From: Isoetes taiwanensis
Lineage: Eukaryota > Streptophyta > Lycopodiopsida > Isoetales > Isoetaceae
Assembly: GCA_021234155.1 (NCBI GenBank)
Contig: JAJEKV010000011.1
Span: forward strand, 23,804,101 to 23,868,100
Length of the DNA: 64,000 bases
Direction of reading: 5' to 3'
In this document: positions 31,094 to 44,074 of the stretch, in pieces
Layout: each line of letters begins with the position of its first letter
Numbering within the stretch: the first letter of the stretch is position 1
Made by a program: the position numbers and the translations under genes
Notes under the pieces: generated by a model
The model's database searches: none
Seen by the model: the letters and a program-made list of their open reading frames with translations, nothing else
Told to the model about the DNA's origin: nothing

Positions 31094-31610
31094 TTGCAGT
31101 CTTGGTGCGGTGTATTTCTCCTTGCAATTCTTGCATGTCGTAGGACCATGTTTGTTGTTATATTTGTGCATTCATTGATTGGGTTGATCAACCTCTACTT
31201 TCGAATGCATCTTGAAGTTTATCACGAAGAAATAGATAAGCAAGTCTTGAGGAAATCACAAAAAGACATAAGAGCATATGAATTATAAGCAGAGCGTCTG
31301 AAAAACTAACATCTTTCAGTGAAGAAAGATTTTACCAAGTAAAAGAAGAAGGTATTTCTTATCTACTAAGCTTTAGCTACTTCTATCTTGCATTTATTTT
31401 ATATGAGGAAGGTGGACATGAATAAGACATTACCATTTTTTGCCGAAAAGGTGAAGGAAGAGGAGAAAAAGCTGGGAAGGTTTATTCGATCTTGAGAAGC
31501 AAAAATCAGAGTATGTCACCGATTTGAAATCCCGAATTAATAAATTCAAAGGAATTCCAAAGCCTTTGGAGGAGAGGAAGTATTATTATGGCTATCACTA
31601 GTTCTTCTTA
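31094..31610 (+). pseudogene. Possible exon remnants of a charged, coiled-coil protein
   Basis: Unidentified. At 31215-31335 one frame reads EVYHEEIDKQVLRKSQKD and, beyond a TAA, AERLKN, another TAA and HLSVKKDFTK. At 31437-31590 further pieces read FAEKVKEEEKKLGRFI, then in another phase LEKQKSEYVTDLKSRI and KPLEERKYYYGY. The steady Glu/Lys-rich, heptad-like composition over two blocks separated by an AT-rich gap suggests two decayed exons of one gene. In-frame stops make function unlikely as read. Confidence 0.35.
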
Positions 31611-33869
31611 TATATGAATATTAAGGCAAGTTGTACATATATATTTGGAAACAAGTTGGATATTATTCTATCTTTTTTCCTAATTGTTAACAAATGTGAA
31701 AAGTGCTACTTAATTGTATAATTTGGACTTACCCTAGCCTTGACAAAATCAGGTTGCCTAGAACAATGCTTTCAAGTTGGCTAGGGATCCTGCTAATACA
31801 AATAGAAATAGGCATGTTGGAGTTGTGGGAGAATGTCATTTTCTGGCTGTGCATTAATACCAAATGGAACTACTTCTGCATGCAGATCAAAATCACATAA
31901 TATCACAATTGATAAATTAAATGATCAAGTAAGATATTAGGTGTTGGGTGTGTCCTGCGGGTTTGCATTGGAAGCAAAAGTATGATTATTTGAAAGAGAT
32001 GGAGAATAAGAGCTCAGGCGAAGCGGCTAAATGAAGTGTGCATCTACAACAAAACTAAGTCAGTGTGTAAAGGAGCTATTTTGGGAAAGCTTATCTGGTC
32101 ATATGATATACTTGACATAAGTTTTGAAATTTGCTCTATAGTCAACTTTTGCTTTCGATCAAAATTAGATCTTAAATTCTTTCGTCTTCATTTTTTCACG
32201 ATGCGGGTGTTTTGAGCATTTTACATTCTTATACTTGCGTGGAGCTTCAGCGTCATTATCAAATTGATTTGTGATTGTATACAAACAACATTTAAGCATC
32301 AACAATCCTCGGTTCCAAAACTATTTCCTTTAAGCATCAACAGCATTATATATCTTTTTGCAACTAAGTTCCAAAAAACTATTTTAGTGCCTAAGCGGTT
32401 AAAAATATTTTAGACCACATCTTAGACATTGGCATCAATATCATATTAGCGTCACCACCTTGGAGCGGGACACATTGGCATCAATATCATATTAGCATTA
32501 TCACCACTTTGGAACAAAGCAGCGCGCTTGTGAATATGAGGAAACATTGGGATCTATCTTTAATACCAAGATAGGTATCGATCTTTCCTTGAATGTATAC
32601 AATCTAATCTGATTATGCCCACTGAGCACTGGCCTTATGGTTTCTAAAATGTCCGGCAATTGTGCATTGCATCAATAACTCTTCAAAAGGGAAACACATT
32701 GATGTGGTGCCATCTTATTTTGGGATCATTGGATCCCAAAACAATCCCCAAAATATGCCAAATCAAGCATAAATTTATACCTCACACCTCATATAGTAGA
32801 ACACTCCCCATATGGCATCAAATACGTATGGGATACTCTACCTATGCAGAGTACGATGTGACCATTCTTTGCCAAAACAGCGTCGTCTCCTATGACCTCG
32901 TTTTATTTATAATGGGCATAACACCCTACAGTGTTATCCCTCTCATATACTCCGCGCTTTTCTTATCTAATCCATTTGTATAAGCGACCACAGTTTGGAG
33001 AAGTAGAAAATGAGGAGTGGATTGCTTTATAATTTGGTCATTTTTGTGCGCACCAAACTGAATCAAACAAAGTTAGATATCAGCCATCTTAATGGGTCTT
33101 TTCTAAAATTCGAAAGTCTAAGTAGCTGAATCTGGAGAATTTGTTGCTTAAAGATGAACATGCCAAAATTTTGGAAATATAGGTTTTGTATTTGGCTCAC
33201 GGAATTCCGCAGCCATCGTTCCAATTTGGATTTTGCCATATAAGTCAGATGCATTTACGAAGTCACCCCACTTCCTTGCGCCATAACCAGCTTCAGCACT
33301 TGAAGCCATGCGGCAACATCTCATTCGTAATATGAACCTTGTATTAGTGAATCTAAACGCTCGTATGCGCTTGGTAGTAGGCCACCACTCCACCACTTCA
33401 TGTAAGCAAAAACTCGGGGCCCTAGATTACCTGAATTACGCAGTTTATTTCTACATGGTATCTGAGTTATTCTCGGCATAATACCATGCTCGAGGCATAT
33501 CTTGAGTACCTTATAAAGCTAAAATTAGTCCATGCCTAGATTGGAATAGTTAGGGATCAAACTTGGTGATCTATTTGTTGCTAAATATTTCAGGAATCCG
33601 CACATCCAGAATATTGAGAACAGTATGTACCTTCGGTATCACGAATTACCAAGAAATATCATATCTTGCATTTTGAATTTACATACCACCTTCCTAATAA
33701 AATTATTTCCTTCCCTAAGGTTAAAATGTTATATAATTAAATGGTCACAATGGGCTATTTTTTATTTGTAGCTATGTATTATTTGTTTCATATGGCAATG
33801 CTTAAGATGTCGAATAGTTGTAAGTAATTTCTTGGAGTTTGTCAAGGACTTTTTGGCTATAATTGCAAA
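31611..33869. other. AT-rich sequence without recognised genes
   Basis: No convincing gene. A plus frame of 107 codons (32660-32983) and minus frames at 33063-33396 resemble nothing known. A short tandem duplication lies at 32425-32515. Confidence 0.5.
32425..32515. repeat. 45-bp tandem duplication
   Basis: 'acattggcatcaatatcata' plus 'ttagc', followed by TCACCAC and TTGGA, occurs at about 32425 and 32470, differing by a four-base indel and substitutions. Confidence 0.85.
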
Positions 33870-34625
33870 ACTTATGGCCAGCTCATCTATCGTGGTAGAA
33901 CATGCAAGACGAACACTTGCACTTTTTTTTTCATGACGTTTCTCTTCACCAACTCATCTATCGTGGTAGAACATGCGGGATTTGAACACGCACTTTTTTG
34001 CCTTGTGTCAGCGCGCGCGCGATAGAAGGATCTTGACCATAACGGCGATAGGATGCCTTTTTTTACAATCATGTCATGCAACAATAGCCCAGGTGGGTTT
34101 TGAACACCCAGACGGGGCACCCATATCCATTGGTCTAACCACCCGGGCTATGATCGCCCGCGGCGCCAGATCATCCATGCCGCAGCCAATGACCGATGGG
34201 ATTTAGGCTTGGAGCCGAGGGACACCTGTCAACGCTAACCCACTCATTTCCTGCTGCGATAAGCGCACCATAGTCGATCCGCCACCCATTGATAGCAAGT
34301 GGGGTTTGAGCTTTGACGTCCCCATAACCGGTAGCCTAACCGCTATCTTTGCCCAATGCGATAAGCATTTGCGCCCGCATGTAAAGGGAATCCGCAGTAA
34401 CTATGTAGCCGCGTCGTCTATTGAGCAGGCTATATATGTATAGGTATGCACATGTACTTTATTGTTTTGAGATGGATATCTCATTTTCCTCTCTTTCTTT
34501 TTCCTTTTTTTTTAACCACCCGATGATGATGGAGTGGGTTTTGATCACAGCTTCAAAGGGGGTACCTATAACCAAAGGATTTACCGTTAGGCCATCGCAG
34601 ATGGATGGTTTAGTTGTTCACTTTT
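33870..34625 (-). mobile_element. Cluster of tRNA-derived SINE-like fragments
   Basis: Several minus-strand pieces carry polymerase III box A/B-like motifs. At about 34085-34152 a tRNA-like fold is possible: a 7-bp stem ATAGCCC/GGGCTAT closes the piece and TGGGT/ACCCA encloses GTTCAAA. At about 33935-34030 GTTCAAATCC lies in a T-arm-like GCGTG/CCCGC and is followed by ATGTTCTACCA. At about 34270-34360 the pair TAGCGGTTAGGCTACCGG and GCTCAAACCCC is seen. At about 34530-34605 a good box A, TGGCCTAACGG, is followed by GATCAAAACCC. Two direct copies of 'ctatcgtggtagaacatgc' lie at 33886 and 33956. None is a functional tRNA by sequence. SINE heads or tRNA pseudogenes are the likely sources. Confidence 0.5.
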
Positions 34626-37600
34626 ATCAAACTTGTTGAGAAAATCAGGTTAAATAAGTCAGCAGCCAAATTAAATTACTGCATCACACGGTAATTAATA
34701 GTACTTGCGTTGAAGTCTCGGAAGAAAAATACCTTATTTGAGTCGATTGGCGTATGGCGTAATTGTAACCTCTGGTGAAAATCGGGTTATAATCAAACAA
34801 CCGTCATCTATCACCTGCGGGCGAGACAATGAGTACACGGTAAAATTATGGGAAGTACCTTATTTGAAGTCGGTTGACTTATAGCGTGCTTGCTTAATTT
34901 ACGCCTTCAAATCTGAGAAACATGTTTGTAATCTGCGTAGGAGGGAGGGAGGAGAGGGAGGGTGTGCTTGCTTGAACTCCAGTTCTCTATCACTTTCTGT
35001 GGAAGGTAATGAGGAGTTACATGCAACTACACTAACTAGCGATTAATTGGAAATTCCTTGGAAATTTGTTAGCAAGGTAACACGCGCCGATAATAGATCT
35101 CCGTAATCCATACTTTCAAGAAGGAGAAATCTGCCTTTTTGTTAGAGTAGCTTCTTGTAGATGACGTTCACACACTGCATACGGTTATGTTCTCGGGAGA
35201 GGAGTATTAGCAGTCTTGTCACGTTTCATTTACCACGGGTAAAGGTATATAGCGGCCATGTGCAAAAGACATTGATGCTGGCGGATCAATGACCACTTCG
35301 ATCAATGTTGAAGCCACGACAGCTATTAAGCATGGTTGAATCGATGGTCGAATTAGTAATTATGGAAGTAGATGAATAGTCCATGGGGCGGTTTTAAGTT
35401 GATAGAAGAAATCGTGCGGAAATGGTACATGTTCCTTACGGATCACGAAACCCTCACCATTACAAACTTCTCATGCATGATTCAATCCCAACTCTGCTTA
35501 TTCAACTACAAGTCCCTTCCTCCATGTCATCGTTTGTCACGCGACATATATTTACCTTAAGTGAGTTTCATGATTGGGAATCGGTGTGTGAAATTATTCA
35601 AGAAATCGATGTGCATAAAGGGATGGTCATGAATAAAGTTGGTCTTGTTGGGATTATACTGATCATGGGCTGTAATACAACCTTATCTGAGATTCACGAC
35701 CCGACCATTTAAATAAATCAGCGTGCACATTGATTGGGCGGTCGTTTGTCACATTATTTGGATCTTAGAGATATTTGTTGGATGAGAATTCCGTATGTCT
35801 GCAATGTTGTAGTTACATGTTGTTGAATAAAATCCAACGTCTGAAGTAGTTTGTTCAGTTCTTCGATATTGTCGAAAAAAGCAAAAGCGCATGAGCTCAC
35901 GGATCTCACGCGTGCATTGTTGGTTGATGCAGCCTCAACCGCAGCGAAGACTTTCCCAAGCGACAATGATTTTATAGATGCACTAAATCTTTGCCAATTC
36001 TTCCCCACCCTTTACTACTGAGTGCGACACCTAAAAATCCTGGCCGGCTATGAAATGTTTTTCCACCAAAGGAAGATTTAACCACCGCAGTCGTTGCAAC
36101 ACATGATTTCGCTTTCTATTCACGGCCTTGTGGCGTTGGAAACTCATCGAGATAATGGCCTTGGCGGCGTGAGTTGTCAGCGCTCTGAATGGGGTCAACA
36201 TATTGAATGTAGCCCGACGTATTTTCAATCAGGGGATGCAGGGAAATAGAGAATGTCTTGGATTAAGCACTTTTGCATATAGTCAGTACGCGATTATCAT
36301 TATACCACATGGAAGGACTATGCCTCTGTGCTAGCGTGTGAGAGAAAGCATATGCATTTCCAAAACAAATATTTTCCACATGCAGCTTTTCATCTCTAAA
36401 ATATGGTCATTGTAGAGGAGATTCCAATCATTGTTTTATGAAATGAAATATTTCTTCGGATTTATCATTCATTATACTTGACATTTTGAAGCATAGATTC
36501 ACAAATGCGATCGCGTGGTGGAGAATTTTGCTAGCTCATTGCATCATCTGCCGATCACAGTCTTTAATTCTGACCCAAGCAGCCATGATGTTAGTCCCAT
36601 CTTTGAGCAGAATAGTATTGACTAGTCAAATTCATTGAAAGCAATTACATCATCATTAGGATATTCATCTAATGATCAAGGCTCATAGGCACACGAAACT
36701 TGGTCCGCCATCGGCTGCGGTCCACGTCCAGTATTAACATGGCAAAAAGCGTAGAGCTGCGTAGGACTCAACTGATAGAGAAGTTGCCTCTTCCTTCTTA
36801 TTTACTTGATTATTACGCCAAGCAAACCCCCATGCAGCTTTGTTGATATATCTCATAAGTTTGATCATTAACCCTCTTTAATTCATCCACGTCACAGTAG
36901 GACGATTACATAAATTGTCTTAAAGTGGCCGCCATTTTGCGTGCTGAGCTAATAATGGCGTATTCACCATACTAATGGTTTGTCTAATCTTTCTCACAGT
37001 AAGCGATGTAATTCTTCTTGCTCTTGTTCTACATATGATCAGTTAGGATCATTGATGGGTTAAAAATTGTTAGCATTATATTATTCAGTAGTATTGGCGA
37101 TATAAATTCGTATCAGTACATGATCGGTGGTCATAAAATGTCGATCAATAATGATCTTGTATTTGAGTATAGCGGATGCAAAGGTAGACATTTAAGCGGT
37201 GGCTTGATTTGCGTTATGTCGGTATGACATTATTCTCAAAAGGCGCCTCCATGGCCAGAAAGGTATCGTGCCTTTAAGTACTCGCGTATCTCATCTCTAG
37301 GGGCAGATCGTTAGTATGCGTACGAATGTTTTGAGCGAAGCACATGTTGAGATTTGTATGCATCACTTGTGTACCTGCGTGTGATGGAACTCTCTGTGAT
37401 CAAGGCCCAATGGCGTCCCGTGTTTGTATGCCTCTCTTGAGTAATTTGGAAATCTTACTTTGATATCAAAGCCCTTATATATAACCACCGAGATAAGAGA
37501 CATGCGCGATGGATGCGATGTCAACCATAATATGTCGAGTTCTTGAAGCAAGAATGCATTATATGGAACTATCCAGCGTCATCTACCTCCTCCTCTATAT

Positions 37601-40600
37601 TGCCGCGCATTTTGCTTCAGTGAGTCGTGGATTTGGATTAACTAGCTTTGGATGATTATAGCGGCAAGAAGCACCACGTGGGGAGCATCTATTAGAATGT
37701 CTATGAATCATTTTGGACTGCGCGAATAATCGGATCATAGTAGTTCTGGGATATAATTTCATCAACGCATTTCTGTTGGTATCGGTTGCGATGCGCGTAA
37801 CCTGAATAGAATCGCGGTAATCACCAGCTTACGAAACTCTACTCTTTGTTATTATATAAGATACCGGCGAAAGAATTTATGCAACAATTCTTTTAGGCGT
37901 TGCAACAACTCCGTAACGCTGAACAATTGATAGGTATACTCGGAAGCATTTGTCAGGGCCCAAAGGCGTATGTTCTGGCCAATCAGTGTTGTCGTCGTAA
38001 GTAGCACTTGAATAGGTACGTAGGCCATACAGGCCTGGAGACAATGCCAGCGCGCTCCGGCAACACCATGCAGGCACCGCAGCGACAGAGCGGCCGAAGG
38101 AAGGATAACATCATTTGATTGTCATTTTCTGCGCTCAGGTAAATCGCTTCGCCATTATTGAATCCTCCTGTTCTGGCGGAGATCCTAAGTAATTTAGTCG
38201 TCGTCCTCAACCCTTGAATACATATCAACGAGATATACTCCCCACATAATGACTAAATTTGAAGGAACCTATCCTCATGCAAGTTCTTACTCGTACCATT
38301 GTAGTTAGTGAGACCATATTCATTCTTGGGCCACAATTGTACCATTGCGGAAATAGTGAGTAGATATTGCAGAGTTCGCGCATGGGATCAAGAATATTCG
38401 CAAAGTCGGTTCACCCGCATTTTTGAACCCAAAAGCCACTTAACTTCGGGATGCAATATCAGCCGTATTGCTGACCTCTACAATTCTTGGCTATTTCATC
38501 GCTCGATTATTATCTCATTTAATATATCGCATATGCACCTCCCATAAATTCCGAGGAATTAAATTATAATAAAGCCAGATTTGCTTTCCGGTCAAGGTAG
38601 ACCAATGGTTGCAACTTGCTGAGGGCACACCCCGAATCCGCGCACATAGCGTTGCAAATCGTCATATATATGCCGATTGTAGGTTCCGGTATCTCTTGTT
38701 GGAAACAGCAGGTGATACGTCGACCCATGTCGTCAGCACGATGAAGGGAAGTCCAGGATTGAACTCTCTATCAACTCCAAACTGCAGCTGGAAACAAAAG
38801 AATAGTCTATTTATCTTTCTACATAATCCATTAAAACGGCATGTTATAGATTAGCAATTCATGGCGGAAAGGAGATGCATAAAAGAGTGGCACAGTGAGA
38901 ATGTGTCTCTGTATGGATGATGTGGAATGGGATACTGTCAACTGTTAAGCACACATTTTTAATTTTGGAAGATATGTTTGGAGGGCTTGCATGGGGTAAA
39001 GCATGTTGGTGTCCTTAAAAAGTATTATTTAGTGACTAAAATTTTACCTAAAAGGTAGCCGGAATTTGATCTTTGGGTACACATGTAATAACATCTCAAT
39101 ATAGGTATGTTTTAGAACTTTTATATATATATATTGGTCATAGATAGCATTATCTTTATCTGCTTTGAATATTACCATATGTATTTTATTTTTGGATTTT
39201 TGTGGTAGTTTAATGAAAAGAAAAATGTAGAAAATACAGTTCCTAAGAAATTACCCTAAATTAAGTAAATACTTGCTTTTACGGGGGTTTCCCAAGAGTG
39301 GTACCTAGCAATGCTTTTGCCCTTGGTATCTCCTCCCCGCTCTACACTTTGTTGCATCTTGGCCGGCGTTGTACACAAGGTAAGCCATCTCTGCTTGTGA
39401 TAGAAATAGGTTCCTTTTCTTTAGCTATAAAATTGCGGTAGCATCTCAAATCATCGTAAGATACTTGAAGCTTGTTTGGAAGTTCAAAATCCTAGCCCCA
39501 GGCCATGGATGAGGAGAATTTGAGTAAGGTGAGCATTGTTGGACACAAGGTTTAAGGTCAAGAAACAACCTCCCTCTAGCTCTTACACCCCGTATATTCA
39601 TTAAGTGGAGGCAGTCCCGAGGCTGCGGGTTGGAGGCATTTGTGGGATGGCTGAGAGGTGGCTCTCTTAGTCCCACGCTTTAAGCATAGGGTCATAATGT
39701 TGGGGAATGAAAGATCTTTGGAGAACCCGGCGTGCCTTGGTAGGCCCCTCGGAGTAGGATGGCCCGAAGTGGCTAGATGGGTTTAGCGGAAATGTGTGTT
39801 AGGCCGCTCTCTGCTTCTTTGCTCGCCCTCAAGCTAAAATTTCTTTGTGATTAAGTCGATGGTATTCAAGCTAAGCAGTTACTAGTCAATCATGGTCAAC
39901 TATGCTCAAAGGTTTAAGTTTTTTTTTAGATGGATAGCATTACAAGGGGGTGAATATAGTGAGACTACATCAAAAGGGATGCTCCTAAGCGTGGGGTGCC
40001 CTCTTAGTTTACAGCAACCTGCATGAGAAACCCTCTCACACTTGTTCTTTTGTCAGAAGTCTAGACCTTTAGGTGGAGTGCGCCCTCGATTGGTGTTGAG
40101 TGTGCTGTGGCTGGGATATCTTTGGTAGCTTGCCAGATGGGGGAAATAGTTTTAGCATCCCTTTATCCAATATAGCTATGTGGACAATATGGAAGCATCC
40201 CGATGTGGAATTATAAGGTGTAGGATGAAAATGTCTTCAATATGGAGTGTATATGGCTCTAGCTCCATCATCGAAAATTTGGTTGCAAATACAACAAAGC
40301 TCTGAGCGAGTTGGAAAATGCAAGGGTTTCTACATATTCTTCGATGTCATTTGGTTATGCGGGGCCGGGCATGGTCTTGAGGCTACAAAGGAGGCCCAGA
40401 AATCGCTACAGGAATGAGTACTTCTCTAATACTCCCATACAAGGGAAAAGCTGTATTTTATATATTATATTAATATATCATACTCTTACCATAAAAACCA
40501 GAGGTCAGGAACTAAAGTCCCTAGACTGGACATACGCCTCGATCCAATCCTTGGCGTTATTATCACCCTACTACTAGCATAGGCATTTACAGCATAGTGT

Positions 40601-43600
40601 CAGTTGCCCATTGTATTATGGTCATCAACATCATCTTAGCATAATGAAGCACTTGATCATTTTGACTAGAGTAGTCTATCCATTACGAACTATACAACAT
40701 GATAGACGTGATCATTTGACTTAAATAATCTATCTATGGACTGTAGATGTAGGGAGCACTTGATCGACGACTAGATTGGTCTACCTATTACTTGCATTAT
40801 ACAAATATAATGAGTCGAGCTATATCGGTAAGAGAAGACTATTTAATCGCAATCATTCTTCTCAATGGGATTTCGAAATTATATTATCAAATTGTATACA
40901 CGGCCGGATGCATAATCAGCCGGTCTTACCATTATATTCTTTATTTTATTTAAAGACCGGGGAAGGCTGAGGATGTCCTCTGTGGTGAAATGTGCCAGAG
41001 CATTATGTGATAAATCCTATTGACAGTGAGGACAGCAGTTCTGCATTATAACGGAACCTAAGTCCTATAAGTACTTACTCCATTTTCATAATTGGCCAAG
41101 CAGGAAGCTATATTTCATTAGCCAATATTGAATACTTGCAAGTAATGGCCTGATTTATTTTTTGGCATCGGATCAATGCATTTTACTGATGTAAACAACC
41201 ATATATCGTGATACAATGTGGGCTGACTTATCACGGTGATAAATTATGAAACCACAACTCAAAACATCTGTTTTTATCATACTATGAAGAAGATTTACGG
41301 CATCCATATATAATGGGTTTTTAATATTTCAGGAAATACATCATGCAGCTTTGAGGCATTGCCGACGGGTATTCAAAGCATATGTATCATAAATATGAGA
41401 AAAAACTATATGCACATGTTCATCATACCTTTTGTGTATATGTGATAAAAACTGAAGCATAAATTGAAGTAGAGAGCCATTTTTGTTTTGGAATCATTCT
41501 TAAATGCGATCAATGTTAGTGGGTTTTGAAACATAAACCGTGCTATATAATCCCATCAGAGCTGTTCCATCCTTTAAGCCAGCAGCACATATAAAGCAAG
41601 CGAGACAATGAGAAAACCGTGCAGGCCAGTGGGTACCATTAGCAAATAAATGGTAGCATGGAATTAAAGGGGGCCCAAAAAGAAATTTTGTTAGGGGTTT
41701 TCGGCTCTTATTGATTACCATTGGCTCCCTTTTTGCCTATTAGTACATTTTAACTTAAGAAATAGCATAAAATAAAATATACCTTATCATCTTTTTAAAG
41801 GGTGCAGATAACGGTTTGTCTATAAAATGTTACTGTATTCAAAATATCTATCTTAAAGTAGATAATTGTCACTCATTACATTTTAAGCATAGCTCAATCT
41901 CGGCGTCATGTTGATACGGCAAACTTTGCTACACTAAACCGCTGCATTTCATCCTAAGCTGCGATGTTACACTCGCATCATATATTAAGCATAACTAAAA
42001 ACAATGGGAACTAAAGCGCACCACATTTAGTTCTCTCACAATTTCCACGCATATCGGCCGATAAATGTATAAGGCATTCATGTAATGATTTTTCAGCATT
42101 ATTCTCATCCTGATGCGAGTGCATAGAGTTACCGTTATGTGATGTATTATCATGATGCACCATCGATGTCTACGCCACAAGGTATTTAAATATATCCCGA
42201 ACTTATGAAGTGGAGTATCCCTTGATGTTATCAATTTGGGCGAGATAATGCCATAGCCTGTTAAGTCATATAATTATTTTTCGTGGTGTTGACTAGATTA
42301 ACAAACTGCATCTTGTTCTTGGGTTTTCGGACAAGACATTCCAGCGATGAAAGCAAATTAGCCTTAAATAACCATCACTCGTTTAAAGAACTTGCATTAT
42401 TCATATACCAATATCTAGGACATGGCCCAAAACATCATGGGGGGCACGATGTTATTAGGATCATCCATATCTTGAGTTTCATTGTGATTTCGCATTGTGA
42501 TAGTCATCTTGGCCTTTTCCCAAATGGTTTGGTCTGCGTAACCCATTACATCATCCTTGATAAATTTGCCTGGATTTTACGGCCACTGGCTACCTCAGTC
42601 CTCTAGAATAAGCTGACACCGAGAGATATTTCTCTTAGGAAATCGCTTAGGCTCGCTCTGCGTCTTGGTGTATTCGACTCCTTTAACCCGTCGAGCACGA
42701 GTATCTTCCCATAAGAGTACGCTGCCCATTACTTAGGCTCTTTTTCAAAAATCTCAAAGGTATGAGATTCCTTTGCCGGTCATGTAGTGCGGTCATCTAA
42801 TTAGTAGTTCAAGCACCCTGGGTTAAGCTCGGTATACCTAAATTAAAGACTACCTAATAGGGTTTAGGTTTAAAGAATGCGTGTATTTTATTTAAAGGCA
42901 AAATACCTAGTCATATTTTAGACCCCTTAGCAGTACAGGTCTATGTAAAACATAGGACATCAATTAATCTTAAGGCCCATGTATACTTTCTATATAGTAT
43001 ACCAATGTTTCTGTACATCTGAGAGTCCGACTATATTAATGTAGAAAGAAACATGGCTATGATTTATATGTTAGCAAGCATTATTAATAAAATAAAAAAG
43101 ATGGCTAACGGGAACAACTTTCCGCTTTTCCCTTATTACAGCAAAACCCCATTTCTTTAACATTCCAGCTGTGGAATATTGCAATGGGTACATCGTTTAT
43201 TCCCATGTGCATCGTAAACGTTCGATTAATTCTTTTGTTCTCATATGGTATTTTTTGAGCACGCCAATATTACAAAAGCACCGCCAAACCTTTGATGGAA
43301 TCTCCATACTACTGCATCTCGATATGACTGAATGTGCATTGCTGCGTGAGATATACTAATAGTCCTGTTTTATTAGGCATTATCTGATCCTTTCTTCATC
43401 GAGCCAGGATTAAGCATAGCGGCTCTCGCCGTCTATAAGCGTGCTTCATCACCCCGCATTTGTACTTGCATACCATCACCACTGCATGCAGGTAATTCTG
43501 ATGCGCTCGCGTTGCCCATGAGTCATTGACCAACTTCGTTTTTCATTGAGTAGATTAACGTTTTAGAGTTGGAGCAGTTCTATTTGTTCCATCTCCATGT

Positions 43601-44074
43601 ATGTTTTACCATTCGGGTTGAAATTTGTCACACTGATGTCCTCTATACGGGGTAAATGAAGGCTTCTCGTAAATTTCTGCTGTATTTCGTGTTTGCCTCG
43701 TGGTACCTCGTACCATTTACTCACTCAGAGCTAGCATGCCATCGCGATCCATACATTTTCTGTTGGTCTTCAGAAACATGGCATACCGCTTTCAAATCAC
43801 GGTGGACTGTCCATTTGAAAAGATTCACTATCCCTAATTCGGATGCAAAAGAGGAGGATTCACGTGGTACATCTGATTCCGCCATACTATAGCCTTTGCT
43901 CAGGCCTTCTCCTCAATCTAGCATACAGTTTAGATTCTGGTATTACGCTCACTGCAACTCTGGTGGCCCTAAAGGCGATTAAGCTTTCTGCTGCCAGACG
44001 GAACATTTGCACTTGGAGCAAATTGGTTGCGATGATCGTGACAACTGTTTCATTGGTAGTTAACGCTTTAGGTT
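34626..44074. other. Long gene-poor AT-rich stretch
   Basis: No reading frame with recognised domains on either strand. The longest frames are about 75-107 codons (35422-35712, 42283-42606, 43843-44115). A minus frame at 36008-35754 has a faint aminotransferase-like tail and one at 43656-43892 opens with a hydrophobic leader; neither is convincing. Diverged 60-bp repeats (GCACTTGATCATTTGACTAGA-like) lie at 40645-40790. Confidence 0.5.

Noticed and set aside
34085-34152. Functional tRNA gene
   Set aside because: The acceptor-like stem pairs, but the loop is offset from the standard T-loop and no proper anticodon arm is seen. A SINE or pseudogene piece is more likely.
35754-36008. Cysteine-desulfurase-like C-terminus (ARVRSVSSCAFAFFDNIEEL)
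   Set aside because: The resemblance is limited to about 20 residues, with no upstream PLP-lysine region on the same strand.
43656-43892. Small secreted protein with N-terminal hydrophobic leader
   Set aside because: Only 78 codons in gene-poor sequence, with no Cys pattern, homologue or promoter signal to support it.
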